From: Eudorina sp. 2006-703-Eu-15
Lineage: Eukaryota; Chlorophyta; Chlorophyceae; Chlamydomonadales; Volvocaceae
DNA: 64,000 bases
Reading direction: 5' to 3'
NCBI GenBank assembly: GCA_003117195.1
Contig: BDSI01000007.1
Location: 1,798,001-1,862,000, forward strand
Shown here piece by piece: positions 46,535 to 64,000 of the stretch; within the stretch, counting starts at the first letter, position 1; every line of letters starts with the position of its first letter. The notes under the pieces are model-generated. The model made no database searches. It saw only the letters and a program-made list of their open reading frames with translations, and was not told the DNA's origin. Made by a program: the position numbers and the translations under genes.

Positions 46535-49500
46535 TCACATGGTCTCGTGGAAGGTCCGCGCAATGACCTCGAGCTGTTGCTCGCGGGTGAGCCGCGCGAA
46601 GTGCACCGCGTAGCCCGAGACGCGAATGGTGAGGTTGGGGTACTTGTCCGGGTGCTCCACGGCGTCCATCAGCATGGACCGGTTCAGCACGTTGACGTTG
46701 ATGTGGTGGCCGCCGTTGGCAAAGTAGCCGTCCAGGATGGACGACAGGTTGGCGGCCCGCTCCGCCTCGCCGCCCTTGCCCAGGACCTGGGGGATCAGCG
46801 AGAAGGTGTTGGAGATGCCGTCCAGGCAGCTGGTGTACGGCAGCTTGGCGACGGAGTTGAGCGACGCCAGCGCGCCGTGGGCGTCGCGGCCGTGCAGCGG
46901 GTTGGCACCCGGCGCGAAGGGCTCGCCCTTCTTGCGGCCGTCGGGGGTGCTGCCGGTCTTCTTGCCGTACACCACGTTGGAGGTGATGGTCAGCACCGAC
47001 AGCGTGGGGATGGAGTTGCGGTAGGTGTGCTGCTGCGCCAACTTCTTGGAGAAGGTCGTGGTGACCCACTCCGCGAGCGCGTCGGCGCGGTCGTCGTCGT
47101 TGCCGTACTTGGGGAACGTGCCGTCAATGTGGAAATCCACCATCAGGCCACGATCGTCGTACACCGGGGTGACCTTGGCGTACTTGATGGCCGACAGCGA
47201 GTCGGTCACCACCGACAGGCCCGAGATGCCGAACGCGAGCAGGCGCCGGACGAAGGTGTCGTGCAGCGCCATCTGCAGGCGCTCGTAGTCGTACTTGTCG
47301 TGCATGTCTGCGGGACGTGAACCCGGGGAGGCAGGAGGCGCACAAAGACTTAAAAAGCATGCACAGGAAGCCGCGGGCATAGAATCCAAGGGCGAGCGCA
47401 TGTGCCTCAGCAACACACCCAGGTCACACACATGCAGAATCCTCAGCGACGCCCCTCTCATCTAGCAGCTGATTACTCACTTTAAGCGCACCTTGTCAAC
47501 GCATCCCCAACAACCTCAGGCGGGTGCAAACTCGGGAACCCAGCCCAAACTCACAGTGGATGACGTTCATGGTGTTGGCGTACAGCTGCGCGAGCCACTC
47601 CATGCCGTCCTCCAGCTTGGCCTTGACCTCCTCGAAGTCCAGCGGCGCGTCCTTGGTGCGCACCGGCGCGAACTTGGGCCCCACCTGCGCGCCCGACACC
47701 TCGTCGCGGCCCTGGTTGAGCGTGTACAGCAGCAGCTTGGGCAGGTTGGACCGCGCGCCAAAGTACTGCATGTCCTTGCCCACGCGCATGGCTGACACGC
47801 AGCACGCGATCGAGTAGTCGGAGCCGAACAGCTTGCTCATGAGCTGGTCGGACTCGTACTGGATGGACGACGTGTCCAGCGAGACCTTGGAGCAGAAGTC
47901 CTTGAAGGGCTGCGGCAGGTTGTCGTTCCAGAGCACCGTCAGGTTGGGCTCGGGCGCGGGGCCCAGGTTGTAGAGCGTGTTGAGCATGCGGAAGCTGGTC
48001 TTGGTGACCATGGGCTGTCCCGCCGCGTCCGTGCCGCCCAGCACGCAGGTGACCCAGGTGGGGTCGCCCGCGAACAGCGCGTTGTACTCGGGGGTGCGCA
48101 GCTGCCGCACGATGCGCAGCTTCATCACGAACTGGTCCACCAGCTCCTGCACCTCCGCCTCCGTGATGGTGCCCGCCGCCAGGTCGCGCTCGAAGTAGGT
48201 GTCCAGGAAGGCGTCGATGCGGCCCAGGCTCATGGCGGCGCCGTCTGCAGGTCCGGGCGAAAGTGCCATGGGCCCATGGGATGACCGGCAGGGTAGCGCG
48301 GCGACATCATGAGGACACATGAGGACACATGAGGACATGTCTGATCCTGCCTGGGTGAGCATGTGGCGTTCCCTGAGCACGTGGTGTTCCGGCATGCAGC
48401 GCATCCCCCTGACGTTCCTTGTCATCATCGGCCGCACCGCAGCTACTCACCCTGCTCCTTGACGGCTCCCAGGTACCCGAAGTACAGCCACTGAATGGCC
48501 TCGCGGGAGTTGGTGGCGGGCCTGCGGGCGGGGCAGAGGAATGCGGGTCGCAGAAGGCAATTCTTCGGTTCGTAATGCCGGCGCGCATTGCAATTAACAA
48601 ACAACCCCACATCCTTAAGAGCACATGGACCATGCACGACCATCCCTACCAAACCCACATTTGTTGTATAAAATGCGCTGCGAGGCACCACATCGCCGTG
48701 GCGGCTACATCCGCATCTGATCCGAAGCATACACACACACGCTGGACTTCGCTTCTCGCGGCTCAGTTCTCTTTTACACACACACACACACACACTCACT
48801 TGCCGATGTCGAAGCCGTAGGACGCGGCCATCTCCTTGAGCTCCGCCAGCGCGCGGATCTGCTCCTGCACCTCCTCGCGCAGCCGGATCTTCTCCTCGTC
48901 CATGACACCCAGCAGATTGAACTTGACGTCATTCTTCTTGGCGGCGATCAGAGCGTCCACGCCGTACAGTGCAACACGGCGGTAGTCGCCGATGATGCGG
49001 CCCCGGCCGTAGCCGTCCGGCAGGCCCGTCAGGATGCCGCTCTTGCGCGCCGCCCGCATCTCGTCCGTGTACGCGTCGAACACGCCCGCGTTGTGCGTCT
49101 TGCGGACGGCCGTGTACAGCTGCTCCACCTCCTCGTCCGGCTTGTAGCCGTACGACTCGAGCGCCGCCTTGACCATGTTGATGCCGCCCAGGGGCTTGAT
49201 GGCCCGCTTGAGAGGCGCGTCGGTCTGCAGCCCGACCACCTGCTCCAGGTCCTTGTCGATGTAGCCGGGGCCGAAGGCGGTGATGGTGGAGGGCTTGGTG
49301 GGGTCGACGTCGAGGACGCCCTTCTCAAGCTGCACGATCGAGGCGCCACCGCACGCAGGTGCAACACACCATCGTCAGCGGGGCACGACACGGTTCCCAT
49401 AAGAGTCTTAAAGGCCGCACTGCTGTTCAACAGAGACAGCGAGGTGCAAGTTCACGTGCTACTCACGCGGTAAACCGGTTCATCGTCGTCCGCCTGTTGG

Positions 49501-50369
49501 GCCCCAGACCCCGCCGTTTGCACGTGTGGGGTATGTGATTTGCCGTCGCCCTGCCCGGGCCGAAGACCCGCCTTGAAGATAAGACCCGCCCCGAAGACCC
49601 GCCCCGAAGACCCGCTCTAAGGACCCCGCCCTGAGACCCGCCCTGAACACCTGACAGCAGCAGCAAGCTGTCAACGCACCTCCTTGCAGATCAACTTCTC
49701 CAGCTCGGACCAGAGCTTCTTCGTGCGCTCCGTGGGACCGGCGAGGAAAGACGCGTCGCCGCTGTAGGGCGTGTAGTTCTCCTGCGCGGTCGGATCGGGC
49801 ACGATGCGCGGGGTCAGCTCACGGCAGGCGAGGGCGGTTCTGGCGGACAGGCAGGACGTCTGCAGACGTCCATCCAGCGCGCACCTGCACATACTTGGCG
49901 ACGTTGATGCCCGAGTCCACCGAAGGCTTCGGGCGAGGGTCCGGAAGGTGCGGCAGCTGGTCAGGGTCATGCGGGCAGACCACAGCTGGCTCCGCCGCGC
50001 TGGCCGCCAGCGACCGCACAGGCCTATGCAAAGCGACAGGCTCACTGTATCAGCAACGTATTCCATCGTACTGAAACCCAATATTCCTGCATCGCGAGGC
50101 CTTCTGGCAAACCGACAAAATTGTTTACGTACCCGAAAACCGGCAGACGCGGTGCTTGGCCTCCAAGCCGTAACGACCGTGCGTGCGTACCGATCACCGA
50201 AGGCCTGCGGAAAGGTGGAAACGTACACATGCTCAAGACCATCACCTGTCAAGCAAATCTTGCTGGCCAGGTTTATGTCTCACCTGACCGACATAGGATT
50301 TGGCTTGGCGCCGGCTGCAGAGCCGGTTGCCGTGGAGAAGCGCACGCGCTCAAGGAACATTTGCGACAT
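46535..50369 (-). CDS. PFL1: pyruvate formate-lyase (formate C-acetyltransferase)
   Basis: Minus-strand exons: 50369-50284, 50023-49885, 49781-49680, 49329-48800, 48521-48451, 48244-47555, 47307-46535; all phases agree, 796 aa, close to other algal PFLs. The enzyme converts pyruvate and CoA to acetyl-CoA and formate through a glycyl radical, in algal anaerobic metabolism. Residues 1-75 look like an organellar targeting region ([16 protein letters not shown]...). Core motifs: [59 protein letters not shown], the catalytic pair in [14 protein letters not shown] (C457, C458), the substrate region up to [16 protein letters not shown] and the radical site RVSGYAVHF (G771). All key residues are present, so an active enzyme is expected; it needs the PFL-activating enzyme, which is not in this window. 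The upstream two exons were located by splice phase and are slightly less certain than the core. Confidence 0.96.
48729..48797 (-). repeat. dispersed repeat family A, minus-strand partial copy
   Basis: On the minus strand a GT array, then TAAAAGAGAACTGAGCCGCG and AGAAGCGA, matching 58,986-59,061. It lies in intron 4 of PFL1, immediately downstream of the donor of exon 4 (48,799), so the GT run begins within the donor GTGAGTGTGTGTG. Confidence 0.88.
49549..49656 (-). repeat. degenerate GAAGACCCGCC tandem repeat
   Basis: In intron 3 of PFL1 a unit of roughly 10-18 bp (GAAGACCCGCCC and variants) recurs seven or eight times. Confidence 0.75.
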
Positions 50370-51606
50370 CGGATACAGCACCGGTAGGGCCTGGTTGCAG
50401 ACAGTCGCTAGCAGGGGAGAAGAAAGTACAATAGACATAAAGTCTCAAGCTAAACGGATGCCTTTAGACGCGCCAACTTTGGTGAGAGGTTCGCAGTGCT
50501 TAACAGTCTGGCAGTCTGTATGTGGTTGCGATGAAAATAATTTATGCAAAGGGTAAGCTTGAATTAAACGAAATGATTTGGGTCGCGTTTTTATACCCTG
50601 CGCACCGTGACCGCACGTACTGCCGAATAAAGCGACCAGAAATTACGCGACGCGTCTCATACAGAAGATTGTCCCGGGTGCAACTCCGAAACTTTGCAAA
50701 TGACAGCGCTTAATTATTACAATCTTGCCATCCTAGACACTCTGCCCTTCTATGCCAGTGGGCTTGACGACAGCAGCTATCGGAACTTGCTCGGTGTGAC
50801 AGCGCAGTTTGTGTCACTTAATTAATTCCTTTGCTCTGCTTGTTAGGAATGTAGGAGCCAGACTCTGAGCACCGACTCTGGGCCTGTGTGAAACTCGCAG
50901 TCCGTCCGTCCTTGCGTGTTGTCAGAAGGACGCTGAAATTTCTAAACGGCCCCGGAAATTTTGAGTTTTTTGCTGTCAACGACACGTGCACTCATTGCAA
51001 ACATATCCTCGCAGTTCTACGGAATCGTCTGGGACGGTCCAGGCCGACTGAAACTTTCGTGTGGCTTGCAGCGGCATCGTTTCCTGCGCACCGCGTTACG
51101 ATATCGTATCCAGTTCTGAGTTAAGGTTTGGAATTCCTTACGCTGAGGGAAGCAAACCATACAGCCCACAGGGCTCCAAATGCGAACCCTCCCGACCGAC
51201 ACCGACACCCCCCAGTACGACACAAATCTGCGGCTTCATACTCGCTGACCCCGGGCACCAAATCCTCACATGTTCCCCAGCTGCGCACAGAGGCCTGCGC
51301 TCAACCTATCGGACCGGTCGGGCTCCTTCGCTACACATACACGGTCCTCGAGTCCGCTCGCTTAGCCACACGGCAACTGTCACTGCTGAGCTTGCCGAGC
51401 TCACCCACCACCCCGCCGCCCCGAACCACTCCGTCACACAACTGACCCGCACCGCCCTGCCACCTCCCCCGCATGAATTTCCAGCCAGGCAGACCCGCAG
51501 GCACAGCAGCATGACTGGCCACGTAAAAATAACCTCCCAGCCTCCCAGCGCACCACGCATGCACCTGCCGCTAGCATCAACAAACAAAATCGCCTGCTTT
51601 GACGCG

Positions 51607-51641
<35 letters not shown>

Positions 51642-52105
51642 TCTGCATCCATGGCATGTACCCATGCACGGCAGGTCTCCTACACCCGATCGAGTCGCGC
51701 TGGATGTGCGGGGAATCGATCCACACGCCCGCTCGTTCCTGTCGGCGTGTTGGGCAACAGCTCCAACGGGACGTGCCGGTCGAGCTTCCCTCATGCTGCG
51801 CGGCCGGGGCCCCACGTCCCTCCTCGCTTCACCCCGCTCCCTCCGCTGCCTACCCGCTCCCACCCCCCGCTGCTTGCTCGGTTACACACACCGCTCAGTC
51901 CTTGCGACCGCGCGCTGCTCGTCCGCAGTTGTACGGATGGCCAGGTACGGCCGCGCGTTGCTCGTCCGCACAGTTGAACCGGAGGGCTTTTGTCCGGTGG
52001 TTTGCAGTGGGCTGCAGTGTGCAGATCAGCCGGTCTAGACCCGACCCGTCATGACATGACCTGACACGGAGCGAGGGCGCAGCCGGCTCCCCCCGCGGTG
52101 CCCCC
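50370..52105. other. intergenic DNA between PFL1 and the sulfotransferase gene
   Basis: Left half (50,400-51,130) is AT-rich and probably includes the PFL1 promoter; no element can be named. The right half holds an (AC)n run at 51,608-51,635 and the 3' flank of the sulfotransferase. The 325-codon + strand frame at 51,061-52,038 is open mainly because of repeats and has no family or splice support. Confidence 0.5.
51882..51886 (-). terminator. candidate polyadenylation signal TGTAA (minus strand)
   Basis: TTACA on the + strand, about 220 nt beyond the stop of the sulfotransferase gene, a sensible 3' UTR length for volvocine genes. Confidence 0.35.
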
Positions 52106-55100
52106 TCAGACGGGTCCTTGTGGCATCGGGATCTGGAACAGCTCAAAATCCACCCTGTGGGAGAGCAGGTCAACGACGGGCGGAAAATAAAACTTCTTTC
52201 TCACTTGGAAAAGGACAACAGGCGGGGCTGAACAACTTTAAACCTAAACCCTATAAACCCTAAACCCTAGAAACAACAACGAGGCGAGGTGCAACCACCC
52301 GACAGATAACCCAAAGCCAGCGACGCCCTTCCCGCGGGCTGCGCAGCCGTCCGCAGCCGTCCGTGAAGAGCCACGTTGTTGTTCCATCCCATGGTATGCA
52401 CTGGAGAGAGCTATTTGCAACCAACACACTGCGTGACTGCCCTCCACGGCCGTATTATCTGATGATGACGGTTTGCACCTGAAGTAGTCGTAGATGTCCT
52501 GCACGCACTGCATGCCGCACTTGTAATACTTGTCGCCGTGGCCCACCAGCGCCGCCTCGTGGGACTCCACACCCGACTGCTCGTGAGACCGAGCGGCCTG
52601 GGTGTGTTTGGGCGGGGGAGGGGGGAAGGGGGGAATGAGGGGACGGGGGGAAGGAGAGCAGGGGGGTGGGGCTGCAACCGTGTGTTTGGGTGCGTGGGCG
52701 TGGCGGCCGCAGGGGCGTCGGCTCGCTCGCCCGTAAGGAAGGAGGGGGTCGTTAATGACAACATCGGCGGTTATCGGTTTGTTCCCCTTTTGCGATTTTT
52801 CGCTGTCTTTACTAACAAAGGGGGTCGTCCACCAACAGCGACGTGACCCCGCGGGCGGTCCGGTCGCGCGCAATGCACAGGATCAAAGACCGCGCCTCCC
52901 TAGGCGCCCCTCCGCCGCCCGCCAGCGCCCGCCCCCAAGCTGCGACGCCCGCCCCAGCCCCACTGGAAGGCCCGCCAAGGCGACCAGGCAGGCTGCAACC
53001 CCACGGCGTTCGTCCGATGTCATTCCGGGGCCTGCTTGTTCTTTGTCCCCGGCCCCCAACACCGGGGTGCTCACCAGGCCCTTCTTCTTCCAGTAGATTT
53101 GGGGCGTGGGTATGGCCGGGAGCGCCGGATCCCGCCGCTTATTGATCAGCTCCACCGCCTCCGGCAGGTCATCCGCCAGGTTCTCGTACCTGTGCTTCCC
53201 AGACGCCGTACGTTGGTGCGGGACAGTACGGCGGCACAGTATCCTGAGTGTGGCCCCCAGCACGGCTGATGTCCTCACCAGGTTTATGAATCGTACGGCA
53301 AGGCCCCCGGAGCTCCGTCCCTACTCCGTCCCGCCCCGTGCCGTACGGATGAGGACGGCTTTGCCAGCAGCTGCTGCCCCGGGGGCCCTACGTTGCTGCC
53401 CCGGGGGCCCTACGTTGCTGCCCCGAGGGCCCTACGTTGACTCCGCAGAGGTGCAGATAATGAGCGCCGCGTCCCCCTGCCCCGCCTCGCACTCCGATCA
53501 CGGCCGGTCTCACCACGGCGCCCCGCCCCCGCCACGCCGCCAGCACTCCGTCCGCATCATCACGCCTCACCGCCACAAAAACTATCCGGGCCAGGGTCGC
53601 GGTGTCTCCTCTTCTCAAACGCTCGCTCCGGGCTCGTTCCCTCCCCACTGCCCGCCTCCACCCACCGGCCCACCGCCCACCGCAGGTCCCCCCACCGCAA
53701 CCGGGTGCCTAGACACCTGGCCCGCCCCCATCGAATACCCTGACACGCGCCGTCGGAAACCCTGGATTCGCACCCACCTGATGACGTAATCCAGTGCCGG
53801 CAGTCCCTCCCGGGTGGTGATGCAGGGCGCCACGGGCTCCGTGTGGTAGTAGTCGTGGTACATGCCCACCTTGTCGAAGCAGTGGAACAGGTTGGAGATC
53901 TTACCCAGGATGGAGGGGTCCCGGCAGAAGGAGGAGAAGGGGGGCTGACTGCGGGGCTCGGGGGCAGGGAGGGAGGCGGCGTGGGTCGGCTCGGGCCGGG
54001 AGGGTTTGGGTTTGGGTAAGGGCTTGAACCTGGGTCAGGTTGGTTTGATTGGAATGGGCGCGGACCAGGTGGCCCCCTTCCCTCCCCCCCTGGCCCCACC
54101 TGCAGGGCCCCTCCCTCCCTCCTTCCCTCCCTCCCCCCTAGCCCCACCTGCAGGGCCCCTCCCTCCCTCCCCCCTAGCCCCACCTGCAGGGCCCCTCCCT
54201 CCCTCCTTCCCTCCCCCTGGCCCCACCTGCAGGGCCCCTCCCTCCCTCCTTCCCTCTCCCCCTGGCCCCACCTGCAGGGCCCGTCCCTCCGCGCCCACTT
54301 GTTGGAGCAGTAGTCGAAGGACGACCCCGCCCGCGCCCAGGGGTTCCTGCTGGTGGTGAACACAAAGTAGTCCCGCCACATGGCCGCCGGGTCCACACCC
54401 AGCTGAGCCAGGCCGTCCTTGCTAGCCACCTGGGCAGAGGGGGTGGGAGGGAAAACGGACATGGGCCGGTATCAGGGCGGGGTGCCTGACCGGTCAACCA
54501 GGGCTGATCAGTGGACAGGCGGCCGCTGGGCGGGCCCCCCGGAATCGCTACACGGCCAGAGGCGGTCAGACGTCCCGGTCTACACCCGCCCCCACCCCTC
54601 CTGTCAATCACGACAGCGAAACCGCGAAAAGGGGCTACACCCCGCGGCTTGTGCTTTGGTGGACCTCCGCCTCTCTCACACGCGCCAAACCTGGGTGCGG
54701 ATTTCTGTTGTTAAAACACCCGAGGGGCGGGTTCGAAGCCCGCGATGGATGGCGCGGTCCCCGCACCTCGATGCACAGCTTCGGGTCCGCGTTCTGATAG
54801 TGGCATTTCTCAAAGTTGTCGGTGACGGTGGTGCTGGCCGCCTTGCGGTTGCGGATGAAGATGAACTTGTAGTGGTGGTTCACCCAGACGCCGCACGGGA
54901 AGGAGAGCGGGTAATTGCGGGACACGTTCCGCCGGTAGATGGAGCTGTTGAGGAGCCAACCGTGGAAGGGCTCAAAGTTAAAGCGCGCGTCGTCCCAGAG
55001 CTCCAGGGGCACCTGATGTACGGTACGGAGGCGCCAGGCGCGAGGTCGTACAGATGCGTTGCAGCGGCCGGGGGGGGGGCGGGGAAGACGGGAGGCCGAT

Positions 55101-55463
55101 GCAGTCAAACGCGGCGGACAGAGGAGAGTGGACATGGGAATGTCCGTGTGCGGCGGCCGCGCAACCCAGCCGTACGAAATTGGGGGGTCACAGCTGCATG
55201 TGCAGTACAGACCCGTTGCAGGTCAAGTGCCTTGTGGCGGGAGCGTGCTCATGGGTGTCGCACCGGAAAAGCGCGGGGGGCGGGGGCACTCAGGAACGCA
55301 CCATTCCGTGCTTCGTCACGCTCCGTGCCAGCTTCGATGGCTGCGACACAAGTTCGTCATAGAAACTCGCTGCTGGATCTGATGTGGCAGACGCAACAAC
55401 GTGCGCCAAGAGAACGCACAGGGCTGCTGCGCATAATGTCGATGTATACCGCCAGCTCAACAT
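52106..55463 (-). CDS. secretory-pathway (Golgi-type) sulfotransferase
   Basis: Minus-strand exons: 55463-55302, 55012-54767, 54429-54272, 53948-53778, 53189-53075, 52597-52479, 52154-52106; all phases agree, 339 aa. Exon 1 encodes a signal peptide or signal anchor (MLSWRYTSTLCAAALCVLLA, hydrophobic to about residue 26). The 5'-phosphosulfate loop is in FIFIRNRKAASTTVTDNF (Lys-Ala-Ala-Ser at 111-114) and the 3'-phosphate site in VFTTSRNPWARAGSSFDY (Arg164 region), the hallmark pair of PAPS-dependent sulfotransferases of the carbohydrate/Sulfotransfer_2 type. Two N-glycosylation sequons (NSS, NVS) lie in exon 2, and several Cys suggest disulfides, fitting a lumenal enzyme. A later motif RYENLADDLPEAVELINKR corresponds to the region after the 3' site. 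Likely substrates are extracellular-matrix glycans or glycoproteins, which are heavily sulfated in volvocines; this is inference. The gene is divergent from the GST gene. Confidence 0.88.
52238..52272 (+). repeat. interstitial telomere-like repeat (CCCTAAA)
   Basis: AAACCTAAACCCTATAAACC followed by CTAAACCCTAG: three to four degenerate units of the plant/algal telomere motif, in the last intron of the sulfotransferase gene. Confidence 0.75.
53371..53442 (+). repeat. 24-bp tandem repeat
   Basis: Three copies of a unit containing GCCCCGGGGGCCCTACGTTG in intron 4 of the sulfotransferase gene; the third copy has one substitution. Confidence 0.9.
54094..54280 (-). repeat. splice-donor-copying minisatellite
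   Basis: The 14-mer CCCTGCAGGTGGGG (minus strand) spans the real exon 3 / intron 3 junction at 54,266-54,279 and recurs in the intron at 54,221, 54,178, 54,142 and 54,094 (left edges). Spacers are GGGA/GGAG-rich. Each copy keeps the complete donor CAG|GTGGGG. Confidence 0.92.
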
Positions 55464-56015
55464 TATCGCTATCTGAAGACTGAACTTGATCTAGTCATCG
55501 CATTTACTACCTCAATTGAGTATGGAAAGCAGGTGCGAAGGGGACAGCAGCTGCAGCATGAAAACCTGCGCGCTCAGGTTGAAAGTTATTATAATGATCA
55601 TGAACAGTCAGGGTCGTTGAAATTAAATTTTGACATGTGTATGCCGTTCATATCTTGCACCCTCTTCTGTCAGTGAGTCGCGTACAACAGTGCGGACAGC
55701 TCGTCTGCCCACCCAGGTTAGGAAAGCACATGAAATCTTTGATACGTAAATCAATTATCGTTTAAATTGTGCATTTTTGTATTGGCTAAAGTTACATTCA
55801 AGCAGGGCTGTAGTCGGGTCGTGTGGTAGCCAACCACTGCCTGTGCAGGCATTCGAACGATGCACGGCCTGGCTGCACCATCTCGTTGTTTTTCACAAAC
55901 ATCTGCTTCTATCTGCCCGGTGCCAGCGAGGTTGGGGCCTGCAAGTTTATTCAGCCGCGCTGCCCATCCCCAGCCACACACCCGGCCCCATACAGCAAGG
56001 CGCGAAGTGCGGGCT
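55464..56015. promoter_or_regulatory. divergent intergenic region of sulfotransferase and GST genes
   Basis: Only 552 bp separate the two start codons. The left part (55,470-55,780) is AT-rich with TTATTATAAT and AAATTAAATTT tracts; no known element can be pinpointed. Both 5' UTRs and a shared or back-to-back promoter must lie here if the start codons are right. Confidence 0.5.
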
Positions 56016-62776
<6,761 letters not shown>

Positions 62777-64000
62777 GAGGCTGTACGCGTACAGGCGGGC
62801 GGGAAGGGCGGGGCGGCCAGCGCGGCCCTCCCGCGGGACGTCCCGTGGGGGCGGTTTGCGTCCCCTCGGGGCTTGTCTCTTTGAGGGACTAGGGACGGGG
62901 AGGAGACGGAGAGTCCACCCGGGTAGCTGTCCACGCCCACCCGGGAGGAGAGGGCGGCGATGCGGTTCGGAACATGTCCGATGGCCTGCAGTTGGGTGGC
63001 GATGGAAAAGGAGAGGAGGGGAGGGGAGAGAAGGGGCGGAAGTGGGGCGGGTTGGGGTAGCGGGAGCCACGGCGGGTACCGACGCGGGTACTACCGGGCA
63101 GGGATGTTTGCTGGCCTGGTGTGAGCGGTGTGAGCGGCAGCGCCGCCGCCGCCGCCGCGGTGTCTTGGTCTGTGTGTGTGGTAAATGGTGTAGCGCCTGT
63201 CAGGACCTGTGCTGATAGGAGGGCACGGTGCAGCGCAGGTTTACACGCCGCGTGCACCCCCCCGTGTGCTGTCGGCCGCGGGTGGCCGGCGTTTTTGCAT
63301 GAGCGATTGCGACGCCGTGTCGCTGAAACAACAACTGAGGACCCCCTGTCCGTGTCCGGGTATGGGTCTGACGAGAGGAGGAAGAACCGTGGACGGCCTC
63401 CCAAGGGAGCGAGGCCGCGAAAGGCAGTTTTGCTGTCCTGTCGTGTTCCGTGTGGAGCGTTCCATCGCATCGCCCTGATGAGGGAAGCCGGAGACCAATG
63501 CGCACGTGCGCCTTAGCTGTGCTGGGAGGGGGAGAGGGTACAGCTGTGTCTCTCTCTCTCTCTCCCCCTCCCCCGCGGCACCCCCTGGGAATGCGGCACG
63601 TCGATATCCCGGCGATTTCGCAGTGCTAGCAGCAGGCTTGGGCTCGGACTGCAGTGTTTCTCGGGGTCGTGTGGGGTATGGAACTGTGGATGGCTTCCAA
63701 ACGGGTGGTCCGGACTCGGGTGTCCGGCGACTCTTGAAGGTTTTTTCCACACCTCCTCCACACCTCCCGTACACTTTGTACAGTACCAAGGTACCTGGAG
63801 GTGTTAAACAATGATCTGGTCATCTGACATGGCTTTGAGCATCGACATACCCTCCAACATCCTATCCCGTATGGGTCACTTCCAACGAGTCACCCGCGGA
63901 ACAGTGCATCACCCGGATCAGGCACACACGCCGCATCCCGCTGTGTGCGTCCGCCGCACGCGAGCCGCGCCAGCCCGCCCCGAATCTCCGACATGCGAGA
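62777..64000. other. 3' flank of the GST gene and right edge
   Basis: No exon recognised on either strand. There is a (CT)n run near 63,548-63,568. The open frames on the minus strand near 62,900-63,500 have no splice or family support. Confidence 0.5.

Noticed and set aside
45815..47320. 501-codon open frame on the plus strand
   Set aside because: Its right two-thirds is antisense to the last exon of PFL1, and the left part has no coding character.
51061..52038. 325-codon open frame on the plus strand
   Set aside because: Crosses an (AC)n array read as Thr-His repeats, has no splice signals or family resemblance, and composition is unlike the nearby real exons.
53388..53648. possible extra exon between sulfotransferase exons 4 and 5
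   Set aside because: The flanking exons already join in phase (AG|G) with correct family sequence, and no acceptor/donor pair frames this segment.
54729..54745. tRNA-like T-arm GCGGGTTCGAAGCCCGC
   Set aside because: The stem-loop is good, but no matching acceptor, D or anticodon arms are found upstream; it lies in an intron of the sulfotransferase.

Overview
The window looks like nuclear DNA of a volvocine green alga (Chlamydomonas/Volvox relatives). The reasons are very GC-rich coding sequence, genes broken into many short exons by 100-800 bp introns with GTGAGT/GTGCGT donors and CAG acceptors, Ala/Gly/Gln-rich low-complexity tails, abundant (GT)n arrays, CCCTAAAA-type telomere-like blocks and a nuclear pyruvate formate-lyase gene. 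No bacterial operon, rRNA gene, CRISPR array or convincing tRNA was found. Gene models were built by hand from splice signals, reading-phase continuity and protein-family resemblance; no search was run.

Left part (1-26,220): two very large protein kinase genes on the + strand. At 998-7,888 is a CDKL (cyclin-dependent-kinase-like) kinase of about 1,428 aa with a roughly 300-residue kinase domain and a tail of more than 1,100 low-complexity residues; its DFG motif reads EFG. At 17,850-26,220 is a kinase of about 1,900 aa with a long unrecognised N-terminal region, a C-terminal kinase domain and an HFD catalytic loop. The 10 kb between them shows no recognisable gene. It is rich in microsatellites, minisatellites, a perfect 91-bp duplication and a 401-bp hAT-like MITE with 16-bp inverted ends and a perfect 8-bp target duplication.

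Middle part (26,221-46,534): an empty 5.4-kb stretch, then a mitochondrial Xaa-Pro aminopeptidase of the ICP55 type (31,616-37,174, +, 12 exons) with a presequence exon and all five metal ligands. After it come two small uncharacterised minus-strand genes (40,542-41,591 and, less certain, 42,633-44,175).

Right part (46,535-64,000): pyruvate formate-lyase PFL1 (minus, 46,535-50,369, 7 exons, with the catalytic Cys-Cys pair and the glycyl-radical Gly); a secretory-pathway sulfotransferase (minus, 52,106-55,463, 7 exons); and, divergent from it across a 552-bp gap, a two-domain glutathione S-transferase with a CPYC active site (plus, 56,016-62,776, 13 exons).

The genes do not form an obvious pathway. 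What links the window is its repeat biology: at least three short dispersed repeat families recur in introns and intergenic DNA, a 12-bp palindrome GACCCRYGGGTC recurs, and several introns contain tandem duplications that copy the splice site itself, giving ready-made alternative donors.
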